Positions 1 to 11,339 of a stretch of DNA of 64,000 nucleotides are shown here, one piece after another. The notes under the pieces are model-generated. The model saw only the letters and a program-made list of their open reading frames with translations, ran no database searches and was not told the origin of the DNA. A program made the position numbers and the translations under genes. Position 1 is the stretch's first letter. Each line of letters begins with the position of its first letter. Source of the stretch: Moniliophthora roreri (lineage: Eukaryota; Basidiomycota; Agaricomycetes; Agaricales; Marasmiaceae); assembly GCA_001466705.2 (NCBI GenBank), contig LATX02000133.1:930001-994000 (forward strand), given 5' to 3'.

Positions 1-380
1 CGTCAAGTATGAGTCCTGGCTCGAAGAGTTACTGCCTCAGAATGATTGCTGCAACATATTCACGCGGAAACTTAATTATGGAGCGGATACTCGAACCTAA
101 AGGAATGGGGTAGGCTCCACGGTGAGTACATGCCTTCGACATCACTGGCACCTGTAATGTGCATCCTGATCAGCATATGTACTCAATGATGAGATGTCTG
201 TACTGGAACACTAGGCCATCATGATATGTAGAAACCGACAAGATGAGGTTGCGATGATTAGCCTACATAAAGGCGCTCCTGACGTGCACTTTTTCCGCAC
301 ACCATCTTCCTCTTCCCGTGGGGCCTGAACTGGGTACGGGATTCTAGGACCTGTTTTCACGAAGGGAAAGTTGTACAATC

Positions 381-1650
381 ATGGCTTCTTTTCTCCTGGA
401 TACTTTGCATACGCTCGTTACTGCGCGATATATCACCAGTGAGGAACCTGCTTCTTACCTGTTACTCTTACTCATCAAGATATTTAGTCGCGTCGCTTGT
501 CTGTCTCGTCTACGACCACATTCAGACTCTGCATATCGAGTTCAAGAACGTCTGGACCAATAAACAACATAAAAATTGGTACAAGCTATCGTTCGTCGTA
601 AATCGCTATCTCTCGGAAGCAGTGGTAGCCTATGTCGTATATGGCACGTGCTTTCCAAGTACTCTGATCAAGTTCTCATTCCTCCCATTTGGTGCAATAT
701 ATAGTTCTTAGCGGCCGAGGCTCAAGTCTAGACAATGCGGTAAGTGTTTATTCGACGTCCCCGTCATGCCACCATACTGATGTGAAACTTTCGCAAGGCG
801 TACGTCTACACAAGTTGTTTCCGAAAAAACCTCTGACAAAATCTCTCTTCAAGATGTCGACGATTTGTTTGGGTATTCACTATAATAGCTACCGTAGTCG
901 TTGCGGCGTCGCAATGTAAGTGTCCTGTGCTCATTAACTGGCAGGAAGGACGCCTCATTATCTCCAGTCTTCATCAACCTCCGAGTGTATCGAACTTGGG
1001 AAACTCGGAAACATATGACCATTATTCTCACTGGCGGATCTGCCATATTCATTTCTGGTGTTGCTGTTTTAGCGGTACTTGCTGCCATTGAGGTTCAACG
1101 TCAGTGAATTCTGCCCCGTCTGTCAACCCAACTTTCTAACGCCGACTTCATCATAGCCGTCACGTTCTTCATACCGATATTCTCTGTTTGTACCTTTTTC
1201 AAGATACCAATCAAGTTGCAAGTCCTTTTAGGAATTCTGGTATGCTCGTCTTCTTGATAAAACTCATGGAGTTGACGTGGCATCTGTCAGGCATCATTCG
1301 ACTTCTTTTTAATTATTCTCGCGGTTTATAATGCCCTCGATCGCCCTCATAAAACCAACTCGGAAGTGATCGACTCCCTTCATCTTGATGGCGCGAAACT
1401 GTTTGTGGTGCGTATATCCAATACAACCTCCATATGACAGCTCACTTGTTAACCGTCTTTGACGTCCACAGCTGCTTTTTGGCAAGTCTCTGGCATCTTT
1501 CATATATATTCATTTTCGTTGCTTATAAGGCGTTGATAGCTTTAAGGCTCGCCAGCATGGTTGTGTCAATCATTGGCAGTGTAAGTCTGGCAGTGGCCCC
1601 AAAACTTCCATGCACTAACATCTGGTGGTTTGGCATGTTCTAGCCTGCTG
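381..1650 (+). pseudogene. DUF6533-type membrane protein gene, decayed or incompletely resolved
   Basis: The conceptual protein has the hallmarks of the basidiomycete DUF6533 multi-pass membrane family. Around 490-620 there is a hydrophobic stretch followed by YDHIQTL, an acidic/aromatic segment and NRYL, which is the family core. Around 960-1105 FINLRVYRTW is followed by a hydrophobic helix and AAIEV. Around 1320-1410 a segment with DRPHKTNS and HLDGAKLF resembles the family's late cytosolic loop. The likely start is the ATG at 381. Several GT-AG introns can be proposed, but I could not join the first two exons in frame, and stops fall where further coding would be expected near 715-735 and 1250. 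The family has no established enzymatic role. A shorter, more degraded copy of its 5' part lies at about 5881-6250. It is either a pseudogene or a fast-diverging gene with an exon structure I could not solve. Confidence 0.55.
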
Positions 1651-2235
1651 AATGTTTTTCAGTCATGTGGTGAGTCGATCAATATCCAGTCATGATGCAG
1701 TGTTCACACGTCGTTATCACAAGTCTGGTCTTTGCCTTAAATTCGATCATCGTTTCACGAATGCATCTACGGCTGGAGGGTCTACGATTCTTGACCATTG
1801 GGTTTGGAAAATCATTCTTGGACTTTTGAATACTTATGAATTAAATCTTGTATCTAATTTAGACTAGTAGCTAATTATTATCGTGCACACCCGAGTTATA
1901 CTAGGATACCTACTCGTTAGGCGCCGATCGGCGCTAAACCACCGAAGATAGTTTCCCGGACGGACGTGTTCCACCAACCGGGAAGTCGTCTTTGAATCAT
2001 ATGCAATAGGTACGAATGAAGGTGCGTATGCCGGACTCGGGATATCGACGACAGAACTTCGCGGACAGGTTTTTACAGCCTTTACGGCGTCTAAACACCT
2101 GGCGCTGGAACAAGTCTGCAAGGCTGTATATCACAAGGCGCATAGCATAGAGTCCAAATATAATAATCTGTACATTGATGGGAGACGTCAAGACAGCCCG
2201 GTGATTACAAGTTTAATAATAATACAGGCACTATT
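1651..2235. other. No supported gene; contains a 14-bp perfect palindrome
   Basis: Sequence between the DUF6533 relic and the 3' end of the vWA gene. The first 200 bases may still hold the degraded 3' end of the DUF6533 gene. A perfect palindrome GCGCCGATCGGCGC sits at 1921-1934. Nothing else is recognisable on either strand. Confidence 0.4.
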
Positions 2236-3133
2236 CTAGTAATTCAAACGTTCATTTCTGAAACCTTGATTGTCCACTCTCCGGTTGATGGCACCCAACA
2301 GAGCCTTGACAACATCTAAAGATACGCCTTCCTTTGAAGGAGTAGTATCCACCATGGTCCTAACGCGACGTGAGAGTTAGTACGAGCTGTCGAGTTCAAA
2401 AAGGATTATTTACCCGAACATCATTCTCCTTTTTCAAATTATCGTCAAGAAACGTGAGAAACCTTCTTGCACTCTCGTCATTACCGACTTGTAAGAATTG
2501 TATTCCAACTTGAGTGAGACGTGCGTTGAGGGCATCAAGCTTTCTTGCGAATTCTAGGATAACGGTCTTCGTCTGATTCTCCGGTTCCGGATCGGCTGGT
2601 GGACGAGTAAAAGAGTCAGTAAGGATGAGAGACGACCACCAAGAAACGTACTCGGAGCGCCATCTGTGATGAACAGGAACATGACTGGTTTGATGATCTT
2701 ATCCGTTTCGTATCGGGTGACATAGGAACTCAATAACTCTCTGAGTTTGCGTCCCAATGGCGTACCGCTGGAGCGTGAAACGCTGCTAAAGATTTCTTGA
2801 ACCTGCGAGATACTCTTGAAATACAGATGAATGTAACGAAACCAGAAGGATAATGAGAAAGCTACCGTGAGCGAGCGAAAAACCTTGTCATTGTTCAGGA
2901 AGTGTAGATCGACTCCATCCTCGTCGTACTTTGCTGCTAGTGGAGCCAGCACATAGAGCGCCTCTTCAACCTGCAAGATGTCAGTCACATAGAACAGACA
3001 TTCCAAATGCAGCAAAGACCTGTTTCCACCTTGAGCCTCCCATCGACCGAGAATCGTCCAGAACGATCACGGTATCGTAGTTCTTCAGCTGCAGCAGAAG
3101 ATCTTCTGTTACTCTGGGGAAACTGACGCCCAT
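2236..3133 (-). CDS. von Willebrand factor A (vWA) domain protein, probable 1-base frameshift at last exon
   Basis: Five exons on the minus strand: 3133-3020, 2970-2866, 2802-2652, 2595-2414 and 2359-2236. Exon 1 gives the beta-strand DTVIVLDDSRSM, which contains the MIDAS metal-binding motif DxSxS. Exon 2 gives DEDGVDLHFLNN, exon 3 SSGTPLGRKLRELL and FITDGAP, and exon 4 TQVGIQFLQVGND, all in the order of the fungal vWA family of about 230-260 residues. vWA folds bind protein partners through a divalent metal; the partner here is unknown. The exons total 676 bases, not a multiple of three. The family pattern D-x-R-D-M-V-D-T-T-P can be read across the last junction only if one C at about 2357 is ignored (GAC-C-ATG). 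The gene is therefore either a recent pseudogene, wrongly spliced by me, or carries a sequencing error. The start at 3133 is the first ATG in frame; a longer N-terminus on an upstream exon is possible. Confidence 0.75.
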
Positions 3134-3870
3134 TTGTTATGAAAGAAATGTATGATTGATTCTAGATGGAGGAGCCAGCCCAGTAGGATGTTTTGAAAGA
3201 CGGGCCGCCGTACAGCCGTGATGTTGTGCTTCTGAGTCGAAAGGCTATGTCGCCTTGGTGCCCTTATACTGTTGATAAATCCTGTAGATAGTGGAGAGTG
3301 GATATGGTGTTGATAGAAACGCTGTCCTTGCCGAACAGCTCAGAGACCAACAGGACAAGAGAGTCGTGGGAACGCGAGAAACACCTCAGATAAGATGAGA
3401 CCGCTTTTACTCTTCGTCATCACTCCAATGCTCCCAAGTTTGCCGCAAGTCCCCGCAGGTCCTCACTCACAGGTCAACAGGAACTTGGAGATGAAAGAAA
3501 AAATGGAAGTCTGTGAGTGGCCCGGACCGTTGATCCCGTGCAGTACGTGACCAGGCTTTCCGACAGAGTCTGCAACTGCGAGAACGTGCAAGCTCAACCT
3601 CATGACCGTCGCTACCCAGCGCTTTTCTTCCCAATCAATCATCGCACGTGTTACGAGACGAAAGTTGTGGTCTGATAGATGTCGATAGATCATTTTGTTT
3701 GGCTCGTCGCTCTCATTGTTTTGCAAACCGGAAACGAACTCGTAATTGTCATCGGATCCTGATGGCCTACTGCGGCTAGTATCATCATATCAAGAGATGA
3801 TACCACACGGCTCGCTTAAGTACTCCAGCGGCGTGAGACTGGTTGAAGAAGCTCTCCTTTCCTATTTACC
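3134..3870. promoter_or_regulatory. Divergent intergenic region between vWA gene and phosphoesterase copy 1
   Basis: No supported gene. The last 250 bases before 3871 resemble the region just upstream of the second phosphoesterase (about 6270-6416), including a shared stretch around 3630-3655 and a shared GATACCAC near 3797-3806. This indicates that the promoter was duplicated with the gene. The divergent arrangement means the region must also hold the vWA promoter. An open frame on the minus strand (3463-3726) has no recognisable features. Confidence 0.4.
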
Positions 3871-5608
3871 ATGAGGGTCCTTGCCTTATTCGCTTTCGGA
3901 CTAGGATTAGGGAGCAGTAGGGCATATCCAATTCCTCGTACGTTTCGACCTCCTAATCATTGTCTGTTACGATCTAATACTCATTCCGACAGAACGTTCA
4001 TTGCGATGCGAACTCAACCCATACCCCACCAAACCCAAGCTGACATTTCGGGCTGACGGTACCTTCAAAATCACCGTCTTTTCTGATCTTCACTATGGCG
4101 AAAACCCCTGGGATAGTTGGGGCCCTGAACAAGATGCCAACAGCACGCGACTGATGAAGACTGTGCTCCCGGATGAGAAGCCTGACTATGTGTGGGTGCT
4201 GTGCCAGAAATAGGTTTATTGGGCTGAAGATCTATAAAGAGTGCTGAATGGTGACTTGATCACGGGAGAGAGTACGTTACTGCTTCTTCGTACTGCTACT
4301 TCATCGAAGATGATTGACACATACTGAGCAGACACTTTTCGAGAGAACTCAACCACGCTTATTGATGAAATCGTTGGGCCACTGAATGATGCAAAAGTGC
4401 CATTTTCGTCAACACATGGGGTGCGTTCCGGAATACTTGTCTTACGTTTGACCTTACGTCAAAGTTGCAGAACCATGACAATAATCCCAATATCACACAT
4501 ATGGAAGAAATTGAACGCGAACAGAAAGTCGCTCCGCTGAGTTACACTCGCGCAGCGCCCAAGGGTGTCGGAGGGGCTGGTGGACCGGGCAATTATTGGG
4601 TACCAGTCAGTGAAATATTTTAATCGCTTCCGTGGACTCCGAGGCTGACTATTGCCTAGGTATACGCCACCTCAGAAGGTTCAGTGCCTACTGCCACGTT
4701 CTCATCGCATCTCCACTAATCATTCCGTAGACCTCGAACCCGCACTGATCCTATGGTTTTTCGATTCTCGAGGTTATTTCCATGCACATCCGTTCTGACC
4801 GCTTTGACTGAGGGTTGTAAAAGGTGGTTTCTCGCCGGGTGCCAATTCGGTAGCGGTGCCAGATTGGGTGGACGAATCTGTCGCCGAATGGATCAGTACG
4901 GAGACCGCTGCCATGAACGCTGCTTGGGGTCCAGCGGAAAACAGAGGGGCCTTGGCTTTTGTTCACATTCCACCGTAGGTACCTAGATGCTTGTTAATCA
5001 CTTGGCTGACGACACCATTCTCTAGGCATCTTATCACTGACGTGCAAACCAACCTGGACCCGGTCGCGAACCCTGGCCTCAATGGTACCGTATATCTTTA
5101 TGGCTGGTCGCCTCCATATCTCTTTGACATTGGCATCCCACATTCCTATAGCCGATGAACTCGACGGTATCGGTTCTGTGCAAGCGACGTTCACAGAAGG
5201 CAATAGCGGGAAGGACGATGCGTTTTGGAAAGCACTCAATGAAAATGTAAAGAACCTCCATGCGGTCTTTTCCGGACATGGTACGCACCTTTGCTGGTGG
5301 TAGCTCGCCATGACTTGTACTAACCTTTGTAGATCATGGCGATGAATGGTGTGCTCGAGAACCCGTGAGGGACGTGATATTCTGCTTCGGCAAGCACTCA
5401 GGGTAGGTTAATTGTCCCACTTCGCGTTTTCACATGTCTTGACGGCGATATTGATAGGTACGGTGGATATGGTCAACCGGAGTGGGGGTATGGTGTCCGA
5501 AATGTATTATTCAGTTCGCCCGACCCAAAGCAGGGAGTAGAGACGTGGATAAGACTGGAGCAGGGTGAAACCAGGGCAAGGATAATACTGGACAGTAACT
5601 ATTCTTAA
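3871..5608 (+). CDS. Secreted calcineurin-like metallophosphoesterase, tandem copy 1
   Basis: Twelve exons: 3871-3937, 3993-4191, 4240-4271, 4332-4420, 4471-4605, 4660-4678, 4731-4772, 4824-4974, 5026-5084, 5152-5280, 5333-5402 and 5458-5608. They total 1143 bases (380 residues) with every junction in phase. Residues 1-19 form a signal peptide (MRVLALFAFGLGLGSSRA). The dimetal site of the calcineurin-like family is complete: SDLHYG (DxH), NGDLITGEN (GD), THGNHDN (GNHD), FVHIPPH and SGHDHGDEW (GHxH). The closest family I can name is the fungal Dcr2/purple-acid-phosphatase-like group that hydrolyses phosphomonoesters. The true substrate is unknown, and the signal peptide points to secretion or the vacuole. 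The exon 4 acceptor lies further downstream than in copy 2 but keeps the frame. It pairs with the copy at 6417-8197, which has the same intron positions. Confidence 0.93.
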
Positions 5609-5880
5609 AGCTCAGATGTGCACTTATGTGCACGTTGAGCTCGAGGTCGAAGCCTGCCACTCTACCAGACTCTCAAACCCCAACGCGTCTCCATTGGTAC
5701 CTCATTCGATTCTCTGTCCGCGTCCGTTGAAATGCTTTCACTTCTAACACGTAGTTTCAGACATTCTAGCCTCGGAAACGGGAGAGTGGCGTAGATATCA
5801 ATGGATACTACTTCCCATCCCCCTGTCTATGTACACGAAGATGAATGCAGCGCTGTTTTATCGGGCAATGGATGAGGAAC
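5609..5880. other. Short intergenic stretch, nothing recognised
   Basis: 3' flank of phosphoesterase copy 1. It resembles the 3' flank of copy 2 (8198-8500), for example GGTACCTCA followed by TTCTCTG at about 5696 and 8319, so the duplicated block extends past the stop codon. Confidence 0.45.
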
Positions 5881-6250
5881 ATCACTTCACGGGCTCTAGG
5901 TTTGACCTAGGAGCCAAGGGCTTGTTTTCACAAAGGAAAGTCGTATAGTCGTGGCTTCTGCACTTCTGGATACTTCGGATGTGCTCTCTACTGCATGTAT
6001 ATCACTAGTGAGGATCTGCTCGTTACTTTTGCTCTTTACTCATGGATGTATTCAGTCGTGCCGCTTGGTCTGTCTCGCCAACCGACCACGTTCAGATCTA
6101 GCAAATATCGGGTTCAAGGACGTCTAGACTGACAGATAACATAGAAACCGATGCAAGTTATCGTTTGCTATGAATCACTGTCTCGGCCATACGTCGCACA
6201 TGATTTCTGGGTCCATTCTTTCCGAAGAGCACTTTGGGTTACCATTCGAT
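5881..6250 (+). pseudogene. 5' fragment of DUF6533-type gene, second relic
   Basis: Nucleotide-level similarity to about 325-640: both contain a stretch ending TTTTCACRAAGG-AAAG, then GGCTTCT, then CTTCTGGATACTT, then AGTGAGGA. The frame is broken and the ATG is GTG here. Its position upstream of the second phosphoesterase mirrors the first copy, which shows that the tandem duplication included part of the DUF6533 gene and that the vWA gene was lost or never included in the second unit. Confidence 0.55.
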
Positions 6251-6259
6251 GCGGCTGAT

Positions 6260-6416
6260 TGATGTATATGCCTGACCGTTCATCGTCATCACCGCCCACT
6301 TGTCGAGTGCTTCTCTCCCCAATCAATCATCGCACGTTTACCATGCGTACATATAAAGGGATGATACCACTCGGCAGTGAAGAATCGGTTGAAGAGGCTC
6401 TTTTTTTCTATCTACC
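6260..6416 (+). promoter_or_regulatory. Duplicated promoter region of phosphoesterase copy 2
   Basis: Shares blocks with about 3600-3870: a CCCAATCAATCATCGCACG block, GGGATGATACCAC, GGTTGAAGA and a pyrimidine stretch immediately before the ATG. The shared blocks are candidates for conserved control elements. A TATA-like ACATATAAAG lies at about 6349-6358. Confidence 0.4.
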
Positions 6417-8197
6417 ATGAGGATCCTTGTCTTACTCGCTATTGCACTAGGACTGGGGAATAGCAGGGCATATCCAACTCGTACGTTTCAGTTTTCGCAA
6501 TCATAGTCTGCACGATCTAATAACCTTCATTCCAACAGAACGTTCATTACAAGATGAACTCAACCCATACCCCACCAAGCCCAAGCTGACATTTGGAGCC
6601 GACGGTACCTTCAAAGTCACCGTCTTTTCTGACCTCCATTTTGGCGAAAATCCCTGGGATACTTGGGGCCCTGAGCATGATGCCAACAGTGTGAAGCTGA
6701 TGAAGAGCGTGCTCCAGGATGAGAAGCCTGATTATGCGTAAGTGCTGTGTCCAGAAATGAATTCATTGGGGGCTAAAGATCCATAAAGAGTGTTGAATGG
6801 TGACCTGATTACGGGAGAAAGTACGTTGTTGCTTCCCTGAGGCTTGTGCTACTACACCATATCCAACGTGATCATGATTGACAGATACCTTCCGAGAGAA
6901 TTCGACCACGCTTATTGATGAAATCGTTGGGCCGCTTAATGATGCAAAAGTGCCTTTCTCGTCAACACATGGGGTGCGTTCCAAGAAATGCATTTCGTAT
7001 GTCTTAACGTTGTCTAACGTTAAAAATTGGCAGAATCACGACAATAGTCATAACATCACACATATGGAAGAGATTGAACGAGAACAGAAAGTCGCCCCGC
7101 TTAGTTACACTCGTGCAGCTCCTGAGGGTGTTGGAGGGACTGGCGGACCGGGCAATTATTGGGTACCAGTTAGTGAAACTTTTTCATCACGTTCATGAAC
7201 TTTGAAGCTGACTACTCATCGCTCATAGGTATACGCGACCTCGGAAGGTTTAGCGGCCTACTGTCACGTCCTCATCGTATCTCTACTAACCGCTCCTGTA
7301 GATCTCGAACCCGCACTGATCCTATGGTTTTTCGACTCCCGAGGTTATTTCCATTCACTTGCGTTATGGCCGCTTTGACTGGGCGTTGTAAAAGGTGGTT
7401 TCGAACCGGGTCCTGATTCATCAGGCGTACCGGATTGGGTAGATGAATCTGTCGCCGAATGGACCAGTACGGAGACTGCTGCTATGAACGCTGCTTGGGG
7501 TCCAGCGGAAAACAGGGGAGCTTTGGCCTTTGTTCATATTCCACCGTAAGTACTTGGATGTTTGGTGATTCTTGAAACCCCTTGACTGACGATTCCATTC
7601 CTTACTTATCATAGGCATCTTATCATTGACGTACAAAACAAGTTGGACCCTGCCAAGAACCCTGGGCTTAATGGTACCGTATATCTGCTAGTCGCCTTCA
7701 TATCTCTTTGACATTGACACCCCGCGCTCCTATAGCTGATGAACTCGGTAGAGGCTCTGTACAAGCAACGTCGGAAGGTGATAGCAGGAAGGACGATGCT
7801 TTTTGGAAAGCACTTAATGAAAATGTAAAGAACCTTCATGCGGTCTTTTCCGGACATGGTATGTACCTTTGCTGGGCATAGCTCGTCCTATCTTATACTA
7901 ACGGACACCTCTGCTATAGATCATGGCGATGAATGGTGCGCTCGAGAACCCGTAAGGGATGTGATCTTCTGCTTCGGCAAGCATTCAGGGTGTGTTTACT
8001 GTCCAGCTTTGCGTCCGTACATGCATGTTGATGGTGATTCTGACAGGTACGGCGGATATACCCAGCCAGACTGGGAGTATGGTGTCCGAAATGTATTATT
8101 CAGTTCGCCGGACCCGAGGAAGGGAGTAGAGACGTGGATAAGACTGGAGCAGGGTGAAACTAGGGCAAGGATAATATTGGACAGTAACTATTCTTAA
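6417..8197 (+). CDS. Secreted calcineurin-like metallophosphoesterase, tandem copy 2
   Basis: Twelve exons: 6417-6480, 6539-6737, 6789-6820, 6885-6973, 7034-7168, 7229-7247, 7302-7343, 7395-7545, 7615-7673, 7736-7858, 7920-7989 and 8047-8197. They total 1134 bases (377 residues), all in phase. The signal peptide is MRILVLLAIALGLGNSRA. Metal ligands SDLHFG, NGDLITGEN, HGNHDN, FVHIPPH and SGHDHGDEW are all present, and the C-terminus WIRLEQGETRARI matches copy 1. Amino-acid differences from copy 1 are scattered (for example FHFGEN against HYGEN, and a 2-residue length difference near DELGRGS/DELDGIGS). Intron positions are the same. Both copies keep open frames and full active sites, so both are probably functional and the duplication is not very recent. 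Confidence 0.93.
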
Positions 8198-8747
8198 AAC
8201 TTGGGTGTCCGCCTGCGTGCGCGTGTTGAGCTTGAGGTTAGAGTGTTGCCGATCAACCCGACCACCTTCGAAATTTGACAAGAATGAGATTACTGCACGG
8301 TCCGACGCATCGCCTTTGGTACCTCAGGTCTTCTCTGCTCGCGTCTGTTGAACGCGAGGATGATCATGATCCCCTGCTTCTGCTTCTGCTTCTGATACGT
8401 ATTTCCAGATGCTGCCCTCGGAAGCGCGGTGCAGATATCGGTGGCTAGTATTTCCCATCTCCCTGTATATAGTACGCGAATATGAACCCAGCCCTATTCG
8501 AAAATAGATGGAGATCAGTTAACATTACTCCACGCAGTCCAGGTTTGGCTTGGGTCGGGCTGGACCGGGGGCACATGTGATGAAATTTCAGTTTTGGCTG
8601 TCGGACCTAGCGGTTGGCGTGAGGCTTGGAAGGTGGTCCGGTGAATTGCTAGAAATAAGTACAGCTCCCCAAAAAAAAAAAGGTTCATTCACCTTCCAGG
8701 CTTCAAGGACCCAACAACAATTTTTATTCGGAGTTAATTCGACTGTG
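8198..8747. other. Intergenic region upstream of the UBL gene
   Basis: 3' flank of phosphoesterase copy 2 followed by the likely promoter and 5' UTR of the UBL gene. An in-frame extension upstream of 8748 exists, but it crosses an A-run at 8671-8681 and has no family similarity, so I treat it as leader. Nothing else is recognised. Confidence 0.4.
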
Positions 8748-9525
8748 ATGGATGCCGATCGCTCCCACATTCTTGACTTCTCCCACCACATAACATCGAG
8801 CACACGACGTCCCGCGACCTCTCCAGGTCTCCGCTCGACCGGGAATAATATCACTTTCTTCTTTGATTCTCCACCAATACCAGGAGACAGCGATTATACA
8901 GGCGACGACCTCGTTCCATCAACGTCAACAGAGACAGGACAACGGCAAGTGACCCGGGACCGTGAGGCACCCTCTTTATCACGCACGCCGTCAGAAGCTC
9001 GCCTTTACGCCCCGAGTCACAACTTTCACCCAGGAGGATACAGCGTTTCCACGTCTGCAAGGACTTCTTATACCCGCGTCGATCTTACCGAAATGGAGAA
9101 CGAAACGACGACTCCTAATCGGGCTGGTGATGACGGAATATCTGGAAATGTCGTCGGGGAAGAGCAGAGACAACAGGATCGGTCGGGGCAGCGGGGGCAG
9201 GAACAGCAAGGGGGACACAACACGGATGAGCAGGCTCAGAACACTAGTCCCACTCCGATACCCCAGACACCTCAGGTTTCGTTATGCTTCTTGCTAATTT
9301 CCGGAAAACGGAGAGTTATGTCTTTTGACCCGGAAACTACAGTGGGCAGAGTGAAAGAGTTGGTATGGAATGCGTGGCCTTCAGGTGAGTCTTCGACATT
9401 GCTGTTTTGTCTTTCTTTTACCGACCAACTGCGCGCAGATTGGCAGGATGAACAGCCACCTACTCCGTGGCACCTGCGAATACTTCATCTAGGCAAGATT
9501 CTACAGGATGATGACACACTGAAAG
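8748..9525 (+). CDS. UBL3/MUB-type ubiquitin-like domain protein, 3' end lost at contig gap
   Basis: Exons 8748-9384 and 9439-9525. The start was chosen at ATG 8748 (MDADRSHILDF). Residues 1 to about 165 are low-complexity and rich in S/T/P/Q/G. The ubiquitin-like fold follows: LLISGKRRVMSFDPETTVGR, then VKELVWNAWPS, then after the intron DWQDEQPP, then LRILHLGKILQDDDTL. This matches the membrane-anchored ubiquitin-fold (UBL3/Dsc3-like) pattern, which is normally followed by a short tail and a C-terminal lipidation Cys motif or membrane anchors. The next intron begins at 9526. The last exon(s) are not visible because a contig join lies at 9689. A stretch at about 9703-9717 could encode VVHLS, typical of the domain's last strand, but I could not place it in frame. 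The role is presumably membrane trafficking or ER-associated ubiquitin ligase function, by family. Confidence 0.83.
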
Positions 9526-10589
9526 GTTAGGTTCAAGATTCCATACGGGCACTGAGCCGGTTTCTCTCGCTCATGACCGACGGGAAGGCTAGCGTTTATC
9601 GGGGGTTAGTGGGGCAGAGCCAGGCGGAGCCTTTCACCGGCCAATAGTAATTTTCATCCCTGACCGGCTAGCCTTCACAGGCCCCCCCNCCACAAGCCGC
9701 TAGTACGTTGTTCATCTCAGTTAGCTATTGAATTCCCAACACGTCACAAAAAAAAAAACACAAAACACACAAAAACATAACTGACTCTACTGTACTCAAC
9801 GGATCACTAGCACTGGCTCGGAATCATACTCATGCTATGAGGTATGCAAGGATCTGCCTTTCTTTTTTCTCCTGAATGGAAGCTACTAAGCCGTCGGCGA
9901 ACAGTATACGAACCCCTCTGCCGATCGTTGGTTCCTTGCTCCCCCCCCAGCCCCGCGTCCGTCCCTCATCAGAGAATGTCCTTTCATCAGCTTGCGCTCA
10001 TGAATCATGAATCAGAAAACAAATCCATCTATCCATCAAAGGAAGAAGAATGTTTCTTTCTTACACACACACACACACACGCACGCACGCACAAAAGATT
10101 GCCTGGTATGCCGTTGCGCATATACAATGTATATTGTATCGCACAGACTCCATCAAGGATATGATTTCAAGAGATCAGATATCAAGGATCCTCAAACGTC
10201 GGGTCAAGAGTCAAGAACGAACCCAAACGCGATGGCATGTCAAGTAAAAAGGCCTTATTCACTGTCTATCTGCGCTTGCCCCTGTTCTCTCGATAATGAT
10301 GACGCCACTATGCTTGATCAAAATATCTCTCTCTCTCTCGCTCTCCGCAATCTCCAGGATCAAAAAAAAAGGATTAACAAAAAAGGCCTGGACTTTCCTG
10401 TGCTTTGGGAAAACGAAGAAAAAAAAAAAAAAAGCCGTTATCTGCGTGAGTTTGATTTGAAATTTTGCAGTGTTTCCAGTCAGTGCAGTGCTCGCACCTC
10501 TTAACCTTTTCCCTCCTCCGCCTCCGCCTCCGCCTACAGCCTACGTTCCAACGGATCAAAAACCAAACAAACCCGCGTGGTCCCTGAAA
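9526..10589. other. Contig join and low-complexity region, no gene seen
   Basis: Holds the join at 9689, A-rich and C-rich runs, a CA/CACG microsatellite and an A-run near 10420-10433. A hexamer run of three CCTCCG copies lies near 10516-10535. Open frames here are products of the simple repeats. The missing end of the UBL gene may partly lie here. Confidence 0.4.
10062..10093. repeat. CA / CACG microsatellite
   Basis: Uninterrupted alternating CA units that turn into three GCAC units. It is directly visible in the sequence. Confidence 0.9.
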
Positions 10590-10722
10590 CTCGTGGTACA
10601 CCACCAAAGTGGTCAGATGTCGGTTTGACCTCAGAACGAGAGGTTGAGGGACATCGTGCTGGGACCTCGGAGGACCTCGATTTGAGCGCGTCAGAGGTCT
10701 GGAACTCTGGGCACGAGAAGTC
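10590..10722 (+). repeat. Direct repeat, copy 1, ending at contig join
   Basis: About 130 bases starting GGTACACCACCAAAGTGGTC and ending GGGCACGAGAAGTC at the join at 10723. The second copy at 10989-11121 is nearly identical. The first contig ends exactly where the copies share sequence, so this is probably where assembly broke on the repeat. Confidence 0.8.
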
Positions 10723-10988
10723 NGCGACGCGCTTGCCATTTGATATCCAAAGAAGCTTTCACCCAGGAGGGCGCTTCCTTGTTCAATGTAACGTAAGGAA
10801 TTGGCGTTTCCGCTGAGGCCGGGCCATTCCGGGGCCGTTCGAATACTGTACCATTTCGATCATTCCGACAGGCACCGTGACTGTGACACATGACAGGTTT
10901 GACGAAATTTGGACACCGACAACACTCGATGTGACCTGTGACCCGGTAAAAGTTTCGACACAGGCGAAACCAAGCGCGAGCAATGTGT

Positions 10989-11121
10989 GCTACACCACCA
11001 AAGTGGTCAGATGTCGGTTTGACCTCATAGCGAGAGGTTGAGGGACATCGTGCTGGGACCTCGGAGGACCTCGATTTGAGCGCGTCAGAGGTCTGGAACT
11101 CTGGGCACGAGAAGTCGCATG
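10989..11121 (+). repeat. Direct repeat, copy 2
   Basis: Matches 10590-10722 with a few differences (for example CTCATAGCGAG against CTCAGAACGAG). It continues without a break into the left flank of the PIF/Harbinger element. Confidence 0.8.
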
Positions 11122-11190
11122 GCATGACTGCAAAACTGAGCGCGCCTCAGAATATAAGCGGCGGCCCCAGCCAATAGCCTCCAACGGCAC

Positions 11191-11239
11191 CATAAGAATC
11201 CGAAATTTTTGATTCCCGCTTTTCGCATCTCGGGAACTG
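11191..11239 (+). repeat. PIF/Harbinger left TIR (first copy)
   Basis: Begins CATAAGAATCCGAAATTTTT. Its reverse complement matches 22495-22543 at 45 of 49 positions. All four differences are CpG in the left TIR against TpG or CpA in the right TIR. The same TIR recurs at 12288-12336 after the join at 12203. Confidence 0.8.
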
Positions 11240-11339
11240 CTTTTCGCATTTCGGGAACTGCCGACACGTGTTCTCACACTGTGTTCCCATGATTGTCGTA
11301 GATTTCTGATTGATTAATACGATTTCTTCCCTTTCTTCG

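Noticed and set aside
8550..8747. Upstream in-frame extension of the UBL gene
   Set aside because: Crosses an A-run and lacks family similarity; the ATG at 8748 is a better start.
10007..10504. Long frames over the CA microsatellite
   Set aside because: Products of simple repeats (HTHTHT, RTHART) without coding character.
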